Positions 19,564-29,801 are shown, counted from the stretch's first letter. The stretch is 64,000 nt of DNA from Solirubrobacteraceae bacterium (GCA_030447785.1 JAUJOF010000006.1:1-64000), one strand, 5' to 3'. Notes: generated from the sequence alone by a model not told the origin. Program-made: numbers and translations.

Positions 19564-19857
19564 GAGACCCCTCCTCTTGTCGCGTGTCTGATAAAGCCGC
19601 TCGTGCGCGGGTGGTCATCCCGCACGGACTCGCGGCCAACCTGACATCTGCAGCAGACGGAAAAGTGGGCGCCGGGCGTGGCTGACGAGGCCCGCCCGGC
19701 ACCCAGCTAACACGCGACGGGCGATTTGTATCCCAACGTGCCGACGGGACCCGGTGCGGGGTCCTACTGGGGGATCGGCTTGCGACACGGTTGCGCCTAC
19801 AGCGAGCGTACCCTCCGGCAAGTCCTACGACTTCCCGGACGAACCACTGGCTCAGGG

Positions 19858-21286
19858 TCAAGCCTGCCCGCCGGGGAGCGTTCCCCGGGTGGAGGCGTCG
19901 AGCTTGCGGATAGCCAAGGCCACGCACCGGCAGAGCGCCTCCCGCGAGTAGCGCTCCCTCACCAGCTGCTGCGCCCGAGCCGCGATCCCGGCAGCCCGAG
20001 CGTGGTCGGTCCACAGCGCCACGAGGGCAGCGACGAACTCATCGGCGCTCTCGGCGACGACGAAGTGGGCGCCCTCTAACGCGTCAAGCCCCTCGACGGC
20101 CTTCCTGGTCGCGACGACGGGGGTGCCGGCGGCGAACGCCTCGAGCACCTTGATGCGCGTGCCTCCACCGTGGAAGAGGGGCACGACGACCGCAAAGGCG
20201 CGCGCGAGAAACCGCGTGACCTCCGGCACGGGTCCCGTGACCTCGATCCTAGGCTCCCTCGCAGCGGCCGCGCGGACCAACCCCGTCGGCGAGCTGCCTA
20301 CGAAGGCGCGCGGACGGAAGGCGCTCCCACAGGCGCGGCAGGACTTCTTCGACGAGGAAACGGGCAGCGATCGCGTTTGGCGGGTAGTCGAACCTGGCGG
20401 TAAGGACGACGGTCGGTTCGGTCGTTCCAGGCCGCTGCTCGTCTGCGGCGGGCTGACCCGCGTAGGAATCGACGTCGAGCGCGTTGGGCACGACGTCGAT
20501 CGGCGTCGTGGTCCCGTAACGATGCGCCGCAAGCTGCGCGTCGCGCTCGCTTGGGACCCAGACCTGATCGGCTCGCTCGAACGCGGCGATCTCGATCTCC
20601 ACGAGGCGCTCGGCGAGTGTTGCCCGCCGCAGGCGCGCCTCACGCCCCCCGGCCGAGGCCGCCGCCAGATCGATGGCCAGCGGGCCCTCGACGTTGTGGG
20701 CATCAAGCGCTACCGGCATGCCCTGTTCTGCGAGCGCGTCGATGTAGTGGTGCGTGCAGAGCACCTCGAGGACGGCGAGGTCGGGCTCGAACGTCCGGAC
20801 GATCTCCTCGAGCTCGCGGACCACCGCCGGCGAGTAGTACGCGTCCGACGGATGGCCCTCCGGCCACTGCGAGGACCCGATGGCAAGCTCGATACGGCGC
20901 CCCAGCGTTGGATCCCTGGAAAGTCGCCAGACATCGATGCCCGCGTCCGCCGGAGGCTCCTCCCTCCCGCCTGCCAGCCCGAATACCGCGACCGGGCCCA
21001 AGGAGAGGAGGCCCTTCACGTTCTCCCAGTTCCTGAGGTCGGCCCCTCCCCGCGGAGGTAGGGGCAGGCTCGGCACCACGACGAGCGTCCGCTTGAGAGC
21101 GCTCCGCTCGCCGTAGTCAGAAGGCCCAGGGTCCGGGCGATCCGCCTGACTACCAGTCGACGGCCCGGAGAAGGCAACCGCAGGCTGTCCCGGCGGCCCC
21201 GCGCCCCGGTAGGAACCGCGCTTACGCACCTCCAGGAACGCTACTCGCCCGTGCACGCGACTGCGCGTGTCAAGGGGATCCGTCAC
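19858..21286 (-). pseudogene. group 1-type glycosyltransferase, frameshifted near 20300
   Basis: N-part LVVVPSLPLPPRGGADLRNWENVKGLLSLG...TARFDYPPNAIAARFLVEEVLPRLWERLPSARL in one frame, C-part VGSSPTGLVRAAAAREPRIEVTGPVPEVTRFLARAFAVVVPLFHGGGTRIKVLEAFAAGTPVVAT in another; true start is downstream of 21286. Confidence 0.75.
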
Positions 21287-21319
21287 TGAGACGGCTTCGC
21301 AGCTTTCGTATCTCCGCCT

Positions 21320-24300
21320 CTACTCTCTCACGCCCTCACGGTGCGTATGCGCCGGCTCGGCCTTGACGATCGCCGGCTCCTTGAGGCCGCCGCGCAGGTC
21401 AATCTCGCCGGCCAGGACCTCGCGGGCGATCCAGTCGCGGTGAGCCAGCAGGTCGGCGTCGCCCTCGGGCAGCGTCAGAACGATGCGGTCGGTGAGCTCG
21501 ATGCCGGCCGCTCTGCGCATCACGTTGACGGAATGGATGAGGTCGAACACACGGCCTTCGCGGCGCAGGTCGTCGTCGAGCTCGACGTCGAAGGCGACGC
21601 TGATGCCGTTGTCCTCGGCCGTCGCCCAGCCCGGCAGCTCGTGCCGCTCGCCCTGGATGACGTCGGAGGCCTCGAGCAGCTCGCCGGCGACGCGGAGACG
21701 GCCGTCCTCGAGCAGCTCGACCTCGCCGCGCTCGAGCGCGGCGCTGACGCCGCGCAGGCGCGGACCCAGGCGCGGGCCGAGCACGCGCAGGTTCGGCAGC
21801 ATGCGCGTGGCGGTCACAGGGCCGGCGTCGAACTCGACGGTCTTCACGCGCAGCTCCTCGGCGATCTCCTCCGCGTGGGCGGCCGCCGCGGGCGCCCCGC
21901 GGACGTAGAGCCGCCGCAGCGGCTGGCGGAGCTTGATCCCGCGCTGGGCGCGCGCCCGGCGGCCGAGCTGCACGACCGTGCGCACCGCGGCGGTCTCGCG
22001 CACGAGCTCGTCGTCGCACAGTTCCGGGAGTGCCGCGGGCCAGCCCGCGAGGTGGACCGAGTCCGGCACGCCGTCGGTGACGTCGGTGACGAGGACCGTC
22101 CAGAGGTGATCAGTCAGGAACGGGATCAGCGGCGCGACCACCCGCAGCGACTGCACGAGCGCCGTCCACAGCGAACGGAAGGCGGCCTCGTCGAACGCGT
22201 AGAAGCGCCGGCGCGACCGGCGGATGTACCAGTTCGAGAGATCGTCGAGGAACGCCTCGAACGCCCGCAGGACGTCCACGCTCAGGTATGCGTCGTAGGC
22301 GGCCTGCGCATCGGCGATCAGCTGCTGGGTTCGTGCCTGCAGCCAGCGGTCCAGCGGGCGCAGCTCGACCTCCGTCACGCCCGTCTCCAGATCGCGCAGC
22401 TGCGGCTGGAAGCCCTCGATGCGCGCGTAGTCGGCGAAGAAGCGCACCGAGTTCCACAACGTGAGCAGCCGGCGCTTGACCTCGTCGGCTCCCGCGTAGC
22501 CGAAGCGGAGGTTCTGCGCCGGCGGCTGCCGGGAGTAGAGCCAGCGCATGACGTCGGCGCCCATGCGATCGAACGCCTCGTCGGCGGCGATCAGGTTGCC
22601 CCAGGAGCCGTGCATCTCGCGCCCCTCGGCGTCGAGCAGCTTCTCGTAGGTGAGCACCTTGCGGTAGGGCGCATGGCCGGTCAGCACCACCGACATGAAG
22701 AGCAGGGAGTAGAACCACAGCCGGATCTGCTCGCGCATCTCGGTCACCCAGTCGGCCGGGAACCACCGCTCCCAGGTCTCGTGGTCGGGCAGGTCGGCAA
22801 GGGTGAGGCCGGCGGCCGCGCCGGTCGCGTTGCCGGCCTCGACGAACGCCGGGTTCTGCCAGCCCAGGGTCGAGAAAGGCACGATGCCGGCGTCCAGCCA
22901 GACGTCGCCGACCTCCGGGATCCGGCGCACGTCGGAGTCGCAGCGCTCGCAGCGGATCACCACCGCGTCGATCCACGGCCGATGCAGCTCCTGCAGGGCG
23001 TTGAGCCCGGACACAGCGCGCGCCTCGAGCTCCGCGCGCGAGCCGATCACGTTCAAGCAGCCGCAGTCGCACGGGTAGAACGGCAGCGGCAGGCCGTAGA
23101 AGCGCCGCCGGGAGATGTTCCAGTCCCCCATGTTGCGCAGCCAGTCCTCCATGCGCTTGCCGTACTGCGGCGGCGTCCACTCGATGCGCCCATTCTCCTC
23201 GAGCATCCGCTGCCGCACGCCCTCCACGCCGATGTACCAGTCGTCGGCGACGCGGAAGATCAACGGCGTATCGCAGCGCCAGCAGTGCGGATACGCGTGC
23301 ACCACCGTGCCCGCGTCGACCAGCGCGCCGCGCTCGCGCAGGGCGGCGACGATCGGCTCAGCGGCCTCCGCGGTGCTCATCCCCGCCAGCCACCCGTAGG
23401 CGGGATAGAAGCGCCCGCTCTCGTCGACCGGCGTGAGCACCGGCAGGCCGTGGACCTTCGCGAGCTCGAAGTCCTCGGGGCCGGCACCGGGCGCGATGTG
23501 GACGATCCCAGTGCCGGTGTCGAGCGCTACGTCGGCCCACGGGATCACGCGGTGCTCGACCTGCGCGCCGGGCTCGAGGTCGTCGAACGGCCCGCGGTAG
23601 CGGAGGCCGACGAGCTCGCTCCCCGTCGCCCGCGCCTCGTAGGTCGCATCCGGCTGCGACGCGACCGCCACCCAGTCGCCCGAAACCAGCCGCCCGTACT
23701 CGAGCTCGGGATCGACCGCGGCGGCCACGTTGGCCGGCAGCGTCCACGGCGTCGTCGTCCACACCACCAGCGCCTCGCCCGGGCGCCCGAGGAACGGGAG
23801 GCGGACGTAGAGCGAGGAATCCTCGCGCTGCTGGTGCACGCCCGCCTGCGAGAGCTCGTGCTGCGAGAGCGACGTGCCGCAGCGCGGGCACCACTCAGTG
23901 GACCGGTGCCCGCGAAACAGCCAGCCGCGGTCGTGCACCACGCGCAGGAAGCGCCAGATGTACTCGATGTTGGTGTCGCTGAACGTGTAGTAGTCGCGCT
24001 CCCAATCCATACACATCCCGAGCCGCTGCGACGCCCGGCGCAGCTCGTCCGAGGACCAGGCGACCACCTCGCGGCAGCGCGCGGCGAAGCGCTCGAGCCC
24101 GTACTCCTCGATCTCGCGCTTGGAGTTCAGGCCGAGCGACTTCTCCACCCCGACCTCGATCCACAGCCTTTGGCAGTCCCACCCGTTCTGGTAGCGCTGG
24201 TGGCGGCCGCGCAGCGCCTGATAGCGCTGGAACACGTCCTTGAGCGTGCGCCCCCACGCGGTGTGAACGCCCATCACCTTGTTGGCAGTGACCGGGCCGT

Positions 24301-24442
24301 CGATGAAGGAGAACGTCGGGCCGTCCGCGTTCTGCTCGCGCAGGCGCTCGAACACCCGGTCGCGGTCCCACCGCGCCAGCGTCTCGGCCTCGATGCGCCC
24401 GTGATCCGGCACGGGCTCCAGGCGAGCGAACCGGCGCGGCAT
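21320..24442 (-). CDS. ileS: isoleucyl-tRNA synthetase-like class I tRNA ligase
   Basis: GWDCQRLWIEVGVEKSLGLNSKREIEEYG, WTTTPWTLPANVA editing-domain motif, RRRFYGLPLPFYPCDCGC; ATG 24442 preceded by TAGAAT-N8. Confidence 0.82.
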   Translation of the reverse strand: MPRRFARLEPVPDHGRIEAETLARWDRDRVFERLREQNADGPTFSFIDGPVTANKVMGVHTAWGRTLKDVFQRYQALRGRHQRYQNGWDCQRLWIEVGVEKSLGLNSKREIEEYGLERFAARCREVVAWSSDELRRASQRLGMCMDWERDYYTFSDTNIEYIWRFLRVVHDRGWLFRGHRSTEWCPRCGTSLSQHELSQAGVHQQREDSSLYVRLPFLGRPGEALVVWTTTPWTLPANVAAAVDPELEYGRLVSGDWVAVASQPDATYEARATGSELVGLRYRGPFDDLEPGAQVEHRVIPWADVALDTGTGIVHIAPGAGPEDFELAKVHGLPVLTPVDESGRFYPAYGWLAGMSTAEAAEPIVAALRERGALVDAGTVVHAYPHCWRCDTPLIFRVADDWYIGVEGVRQRMLEENGRIEWTPPQYGKRMEDWLRNMGDWNISRRRFYGLPLPFYPCDCGCLNVIGSRAELEARAVSGLNALQELHRPWIDAVVIRCERCDSDVRRIPEVGDVWLDAGIVPFSTLGWQNPAFVEAGNATGAAAGLTLADLPDHETWERWFPADWVTEMREQIRLWFYSLLFMSVVLTGHAPYRKVLTYEKLLDAEGREMHGSWGNLIAADEAFDRMGADVMRWLYSRQPPAQNLRFGYAGADEVKRRLLTLWNSVRFFADYARIEGFQPQLRDLETGVTEVELRPLDRWLQARTQQLIADAQAAYDAYLSVDVLRAFEAFLDDLSNWYIRRSRRRFYAFDEAAFRSLWTALVQSLRVVAPLIPFLTDHLWTVLVTDVTDGVPDSVHLAGWPAALPELCDDELVRETAAVRTVVQLGRRARAQRGIKLRQPLRRLYVRGAPAAAAHAEEIAEELRVKTVEFDAGPVTATRMLPNLRVLGPRLGPRLRGVSAALERGEVELLEDGRLRVAGELLEASDVIQGERHELPGWATAEDNGISVAFDVELDDDLRREGRVFDLIHSVNVMRRAAGIELTDRIVLTLPEGDADLLAHRDWIAREVLAGEIDLRGGLKEPAIVKAEPAHTHREGVRE

Positions 24443-24664
24443 GCCCGCGGATTCTAGGCGCCGGCGGCCGGGACCGGTAACACCCATGACACTTCGGGCA
24501 GCTCGCCAGCGATCGCGCGGATTGCCTACTCTCGGGCGCAGGTAAACCGCACGCGCGGCGCAGGCCAAGCGGCGCAACTCGGGGGACCGGGGGCGGTGCC
24601 GTAGGCGGAACCATCTGCGACATGGTCGCGACGTGAAGTTTCGATCGTCAATACGCTCGCGGGG

Positions 24665-25303
24665 GTGCCGCCGACCAATCACCTGCTCGCGCTCGCCGTG
24701 ACGGCTTTCGTCCTGATTGTGGTCCCGGGTCCGAGTGTGTTGTTCACCGTCGGGCGGGCTCTGGCGGTGGGCCGGCGGGGTGCTCTGCTGACAGTGGTCG
24801 GCAACACCGGTGGCTTGTACGTGCAGGTCATTGCCGTGGCGCTGGGGGTGGGTGCGATCGTGGAAGCCTCGGTGGAGATCTATACCTTGCTCAAGCTCGC
24901 CGGCGCCGCCTACTTGATCTACCTAGGGTTGCAGGCGATCCGGCATCGTCGTTCGCTCACGGCGAACACGGCGGCCACGACGATGCCGACGCAGAACCGC
25001 AAGGTTCTGCGAGAGGGATTCGTCGTCGGGCTCACCAACCCGAAGATGATCATCTTTCTGGCGGCCGCGCTGCCGCAGTTCGTGGATCGCGGCGCGGGGC
25101 AACTGCCGCTGCAGATGCTGCTCCTGGGCCTGCTCGTGGCTGTCATCGCGCTTGCCTCGGACAGCCTGTGGGCGCTCGCCGCTGGCACGGCGCGCTCATG
25201 GTTTGCCGATTCGCCACGCCGAATCGAGTTGCTGGGCGCGACCGGTGGACTGGCCATGATCGGCATCGGCGCCAGCCTCGCAGCCACCGACCGCAAGGAC
25301 TGA
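24665..25303 (+). CDS. LysE/RhtB family translocator
   Basis: FVLIVVPGPSVLFTVGRAL, LKLAGAAYLIYLGLQAIR, GLTNPKMIIFLAAALPQF. Confidence 0.9.
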   Translation: MPPTNHLLALAVTAFVLIVVPGPSVLFTVGRALAVGRRGALLTVVGNTGGLYVQVIAVALGVGAIVEASVEIYTLLKLAGAAYLIYLGLQAIRHRRSLTANTAATTMPTQNRKVLREGFVVGLTNPKMIIFLAAALPQFVDRGAGQLPLQMLLLGLLVAVIALASDSLWALAAGTARSWFADSPRRIELLGATGGLAMIGIGASLAATDRKD

Positions 25304-25377
25304 CCTGCGCCATTGCAGCGTCCCGCCTGACCAAAGCTCACCGGGATGCTTCCGGTCGGCACCTCAGTGCTGGAACG

Positions 25378-25568
25378 CATGGAGGCTGTTGCACAAAGCC
25401 GCTCCGGATAACGCGGACCAACGCCCCCGAATCTCCGCGTTGAGCACCCTGCCGAAGCGCACGTCGCACTCGGCCAAAGCTGCCTGACAGACGACTTGGA
25501 GCTCGCTTCCAGGAAGGCGTAGAACGCGCTCAGCGACGTCGCCAGGGGTTTGTGCAACAGCCTCCATG
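25378..25568. mobile_element. MITE-like element or decayed IS, 191 bp with 20-bp perfect terminal inverted repeats
   Basis: CATGGAGGCTGTTGCACAAA (25378-25397) and its exact reverse complement TTTGTGCAACAGCCTCCATG (25549-25568). Confidence 0.6.
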
Positions 25569-25726
25569 GAATGGAGGAGTGCCCTGCGACTCGACCTGGC
25601 GCCTTCGGCCGCTGCCGATGCCACGCGGAAGGACTGCAGCTCAGGGCGCGTCGGTTGCCGCCGCGATCGACGCGGGCTGCTCCCGACGGCCGGCCAAGTT
25701 GGTTGGTGCTTAAGACTCCGCTCGGC

Positions 25727-26203
25727 GTGGCGGGCTGTGTGTTCTGTGAGATCGTGCGCGGAGAGGCGCCCTCGTGGCGGGTGCATGAGGACGAGTCGAC
25801 CTACGCGTTCCTCAACATCTTCCCGGCGAGCGAGTGGCACACGTTGGTCGTCCCGAAAGCCCACCACGTCGACGTGTTCGACACCCCGGTGGAACAGCTT
25901 GTCGCGGTCACTCGCGCGGTGAAGCGCGTCGTGGATCTCTATCAGCGCGTGTTGGGGATCTCGAACGTGCAGATCATCAATAGCTCGGGGGTGGAGGCCC
26001 AGCAGGACGTCTTCCACATCCACTTTCACGTCCTCCCGCGCCGTCGCGGCGACGGTCAGGATGTCAGGTGGTGCATGCACCCCGAGTGGCGCGGCCGGTT
26101 CGATCGGATGGTGTCCCAGCTGCGCGTGGCCGGCGTCGCTGATGCAGGCGTGAACGGCAGCGACGCCGATTTGGCCGATCTTCGTCGAGGCGTCCCTTAC
26201 TAG
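25727..26203 (+). CDS. HIT family hydrolase
   Basis: CVFCEIVRGEAPSWRVHEDESTYAFLNIFPASEWHTLVVPKAHH ... DVFHIHFHVLPR. Confidence 0.88.
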   Translation: MAGCVFCEIVRGEAPSWRVHEDESTYAFLNIFPASEWHTLVVPKAHHVDVFDTPVEQLVAVTRAVKRVVDLYQRVLGISNVQIINSSGVEAQQDVFHIHFHVLPRRRGDGQDVRWCMHPEWRGRFDRMVSQLRVAGVADAGVNGSDADLADLRRGVPY

Positions 26204-26447
26204 CCCGACACCCCGGGTCGGCGATCCTTCGGCTGGGTTCACGCGCAGACTGTGCGCTACGCGACCGCGGCGTGCCTATGCGCGGGCGGGGAGCTAGAAC
26301 CGCCTTGCGCAGTGCGTGTTCCGATGAGAGATCGGCTTGTGGCGCCCGTGCGGGCGTTCTTGCAGGCGCGTGCTTGGCATGACCGCGCCCGCGATGGCTT
26401 TTCGAGCGAGGTAGACAGATGTGCCAGCGCGGGATCACACTGGATCG

Positions 26448-26972
26448 ATGATCCGACGCCTCGCGAGCAGGACCGTCTACGAGAACCGTGGATGCGCGTG
26501 CGCGAGGACGACATCGAGCGGGCGGACGGCTCGCGGGGCGTTTTCGGCGTCGTTGAAGCCGGATTTCGCGCTGATCATCCCGAAGGACGATGGCGGGCTG
26601 TGGCTCGTCGAGCAGTTTCGCTACCCCGTCGGTCAGCGCCTGTGGGAGTTCCCACAGGGCTCTTGGGAGGACGATTCAAGCGTCGAGCCCGGGGAGCTCG
26701 CGCGGGCAGAGCTCGAGGAGGAGACGGGGTTGCGTGCCGGAGCACTGCGTCACCTCGGCCACCTCTACGAGGCCTACGGGTACTCGACCCAGGGCTTCGA
26801 CGTGTGGTTGGCAACCGACCTCACGCTCGGCGAAGTGCGCCGTACGGCCGAGGAGCAGGACATGCGCACGCGGCGCGTGGCCGACGACGAGTGGGTAGCG
26901 ATGGTCAGGGCAGGCGCCGTGAAAGATGCGCCGTCGCTCGCGGCCTATGGCCTGCTGCTACTTGAGCACTGA
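26448..26972 (+). pseudogene. NUDIX hydrolase with two compensating frameshifts in the N-terminal third
   Basis: Nudix box QGSWEDDSSVEPGELARAELEEETG; N-terminal homologous sequence PWMRVREDDIERADGSRGVFGVVE lies in another frame (ORF 26252..26965). Confidence 0.7.
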
Positions 26973-27143
26973 AGCGGGAGGGCGCCTCAGGCGATCGAAG
27001 AGGCAGCCGGCGGCGTACCGTTGCCCGATCCGCTCGCGGAACTGTCCAGCCGGGCGAGGCCTCCAAGAGGCGCGTCATCGCTGTTGTCCGTGCGGGCGCG
27101 CTAGCAGCGCTGGCGTCGGCGGAAGCGGCAGCGCGTCCGTGAA

Positions 27144-27845
27144 TCAGGAGAGGGTCGCACGGGCGAGTCCGCCCACCTCCGGCCCGGTCCGGGCGATGGC
27201 GATCCCCTCAGCCGACCAGATGGCCGATGACCCGGCCGTCTCGGTGAACTCGTCGCCGGTCGAGCCGGCGAAGCTGGCGAACACGACAAATGCCCTGCAG
27301 GTCCGAGCGATCACCACTGCTCGGGCCTCCTGCTCGGGCAACTCCTCGGGTCGATGCACCAGGCCGGCGACGTAGGCGTCGACGCCGAGCGCCGCCGTGC
27401 CCGCGACGTGCTGAGCGGCGCCGGTGTCCTTGCAGATCCCGAGCCCGAGACGCCACCCATCGACGTCCAGAACCCTCGGTCCGTCACCGCACCCGAAGCG
27501 ATCCGACTCGACGCCTCCAAGCCAGCACTTGCGGTAGGCTACCCGCACTCCAGCCGCATCGACTCTGAGCATCGCGATGAAGGCGTCGTCGCCCTCTTCG
27601 ACGGGGGCACCGACGAGCGCCACAGACCCGGCCTCCGCGCACGCCTCGACGATTGGACTCAGCGCAGCGTCTTCGAGCGACACGGCGGCGGCGGCGAGCT
27701 CGTAGCCGGTCAGCGACAGCTCCGGGAAGACGACCACCCTCGCCTCGGCGGAACGGATGGCGGCGGCGTGCGACCGAGCATTGCGGACCACATCGCGAAC
27801 GATGCACGCCGGCTGCACTGCCGCGACTCTCAACGCATCACGCAC
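27144..27845 (-). CDS. carbon-nitrogen hydrolase (nitrilase superfamily)
   Basis: LRVAAVQPACIV, VVFPELSLTGYEL (Glu), AYRKCWLGG (Lys), LGLGICKDT (Cys). Confidence 0.85.
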   Translation of the reverse strand: MRDALRVAAVQPACIVRDVVRNARSHAAAIRSAEARVVVFPELSLTGYELAAAAVSLEDAALSPIVEACAEAGSVALVGAPVEEGDDAFIAMLRVDAAGVRVAYRKCWLGGVESDRFGCGDGPRVLDVDGWRLGLGICKDTGAAQHVAGTAALGVDAYVAGLVHRPEELPEQEARAVVIARTCRAFVVFASFAGSTGDEFTETAGSSAIWSAEGIAIARTGPEVGGLARATLS

Positions 27846-27963
27846 CGCTCCATTGTGCCGCAGGGCTCCGCGCCTTCGCCCAGCAGCCGTGCCGCAAAGC
27901 CGAACGCTGAGCGGCTCGCGTCGCCCATGCCGCAGGCGGATCGGTCCGCGGGCTTCCTCCCGA

Positions 27964-28527
27964 TCAGGCGTCGGTTCTGACCAGGCGGATGTCGACCTCG
28001 CGATCAACGTAGGCCCAGTGCTCGATTCGCCGCAGTCGTCCGACGAGCTGCTCGAACGTTTCGGCGTCGCTTGGGGCATACTCGAACCAGGTGAGGAAGT
28101 CGAAGGGCTCGTCGAGGTCGTGGCTGTGGTGGAGGCGACGCGCGATCGCTGGCAGATACTCGAGGCCGATCGCGATGTGATGCGAGCGTTCCTCGAAGAT
28201 CTCGCGCCGCTCATCCTGAGGCAGCGCCCACCACGCCGGTGACTTCGAGACTGGGATGAGCGCGGCCCGCGTCGCCTCCGGGCGACCGAGATCCGGCTGG
28301 CGCGCGGCGAGCTCGTCGTGCTCCGCGCGTCGGACATAGCGCTCGAAGCTGACCGCGCCGCGCAGCATCCATGTCGCCCCGGCGCTTGAGCCGTCGGTCA
28401 GCGGCCCTTCCACCACGTCAAGCCGCTCGACGCTCTGCAGCGGCGGGCCGATCACCGGGTCCGCACGCTCGATGCGCCAACGCCCCTCAGCACCACCCAC
28501 GAAGGTGGTGGTCAGAGCGCCAGCCAT
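27964..28527 (-). CDS. chlorite dismutase family protein
   Basis: KSPAWWALPQDERREIFEERSHHIAIGLEYLPAIARRLHHSHDLDEPFDFLTWFEYAP. Confidence 0.8.
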   Translation of the reverse strand: MAGALTTTFVGGAEGRWRIERADPVIGPPLQSVERLDVVEGPLTDGSSAGATWMLRGAVSFERYVRRAEHDELAARQPDLGRPEATRAALIPVSKSPAWWALPQDERREIFEERSHHIAIGLEYLPAIARRLHHSHDLDEPFDFLTWFEYAPSDAETFEQLVGRLRRIEHWAYVDREVDIRLVRTDA

Positions 28528-28863
28528 ACGCCGATGCTACCCACCGAGCCCTCAGTGCTCGAGTGCAGGACATCGCTCTCTCAGCAAGGCGACCTGCGGG
28601 GTCAGTCAGGCCGCCGACGAGGAAGAGCGGTCGGCGCACCAGCTGCCGAACGGCGTGCCGCGAGCCGAACCCCAACCGGGACACTTCGCCCGGGGCAGAA
28701 CCGCCCCAGCGCTGTGACCCGCAGCGACAAGTGGCGCGATTCTGACAGCGTTATCTGGCGCCGCGGCTCGATCGCGGCGTCGACGTGCGGCCGCTGATCA
28801 AGCTCGAGGCGTGACCCTCGGGAGGCTGCGGCTACGACCGCAGCGCCGCCTATCGTCTGCCGG

Positions 28864-29706
28864 ATGACCGTCCCAGAGGTCAGCCGGCAGCGCGAGCTGG
28901 AGATACCCGCCCGTTTCCGTCCTGCCGTTCGCGCTGTCGAGGCGCTGGCCGCAGAGGATCGCTACCTGGCCGCACTCATCTTCGGATCCGTCGCCGAAGG
29001 CTCCGCCACAACCCAAAGCGACCTTGACATTTGCGTGGTCGTCGACGAGGAGAACCCGTGCCGGAACATCAACCATCCCTGCATCGCCGGCGTAAAGCTC
29101 GACATCACGTTCCGTTCGCAGCGCCAGCTCGAACAGCAGACCGAGAACGAGACGCGGGACGGGGGGCGGGCGCCGAGGATCGCCGGCGGCCAGGTCCTCT
29201 TCGACAAGACCGGGAGCCTCGCCGACCTGAAGGCAGGCGCCGACGCCGCCCAGCCGCGCGCGTATGACCCGGCGGCCGCCCAATTTGACCAGTTCATGCT
29301 CTACCACGCCAACGACAAGGTCCAGCGCGCGGTGAGCACCGACCCCGAGTCGGCGCTGTACTCGATGCACGCGACGATCGGCAGCGTCGTCGAGATTTAC
29401 TACCGCACAAACGCCTACCATCGCGTGAGCAGCAAGAAGCTCCTCGCGGACCTCGACCGATGGGGCCCCGATCTCGCTTCGCTACTGCGCCGCTTCGTGG
29501 CGGTCGGGGACGTGCAGCGAAAGTTCGAGCTGTGGACGCAGATCATCGACCACGTCGCAGCGTCCCTCGGAGGCCGTCAGCCGATAGAGGAGAACCTCTG
29601 CAACTGCCCCGTCTGCCTGGCAGACCTCGCCTCGCTTCGAGCTGGGCTCGGCACCTTGGCCAACTGCTCGCCAGCTGACGGCGTGGCTAGCCCCATCTGT
29701 CGCTGA
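28864..29706 (+). CDS. nucleotidyltransferase (pol-beta fold) domain protein
   Basis: ALIFGSVAEGSATTQSDLDICVVV (GSx9DxD) and KLDITF third carboxylate; C-terminal CNCPVC. Confidence 0.75.
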   Translation: MTVPEVSRQRELEIPARFRPAVRAVEALAAEDRYLAALIFGSVAEGSATTQSDLDICVVVDEENPCRNINHPCIAGVKLDITFRSQRQLEQQTENETRDGGRAPRIAGGQVLFDKTGSLADLKAGADAAQPRAYDPAAAQFDQFMLYHANDKVQRAVSTDPESALYSMHATIGSVVEIYYRTNAYHRVSSKKLLADLDRWGPDLASLLRRFVAVGDVQRKFELWTQIIDHVAASLGGRQPIEENLCNCPVCLADLASLRAGLGTLANCSPADGVASPICR

Positions 29707-29801
29707 AAGATCACATCTGCATGCAGCGACGGCCACGTCTGACAAACGACGGTCTGTGAGACACGCTGGCCGCGCCCAGCCGCGTCCCGCGCGCGTGGAT
29801 C

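Noticed and set aside
24443-24660. T-box riboswitch upstream of ileS
   Set aside because: No recognisable T-box core (AGGGTGGNACCGCG) on the minus strand; TAGAAT 8 nt before ATG suggests a leaderless transcript instead.
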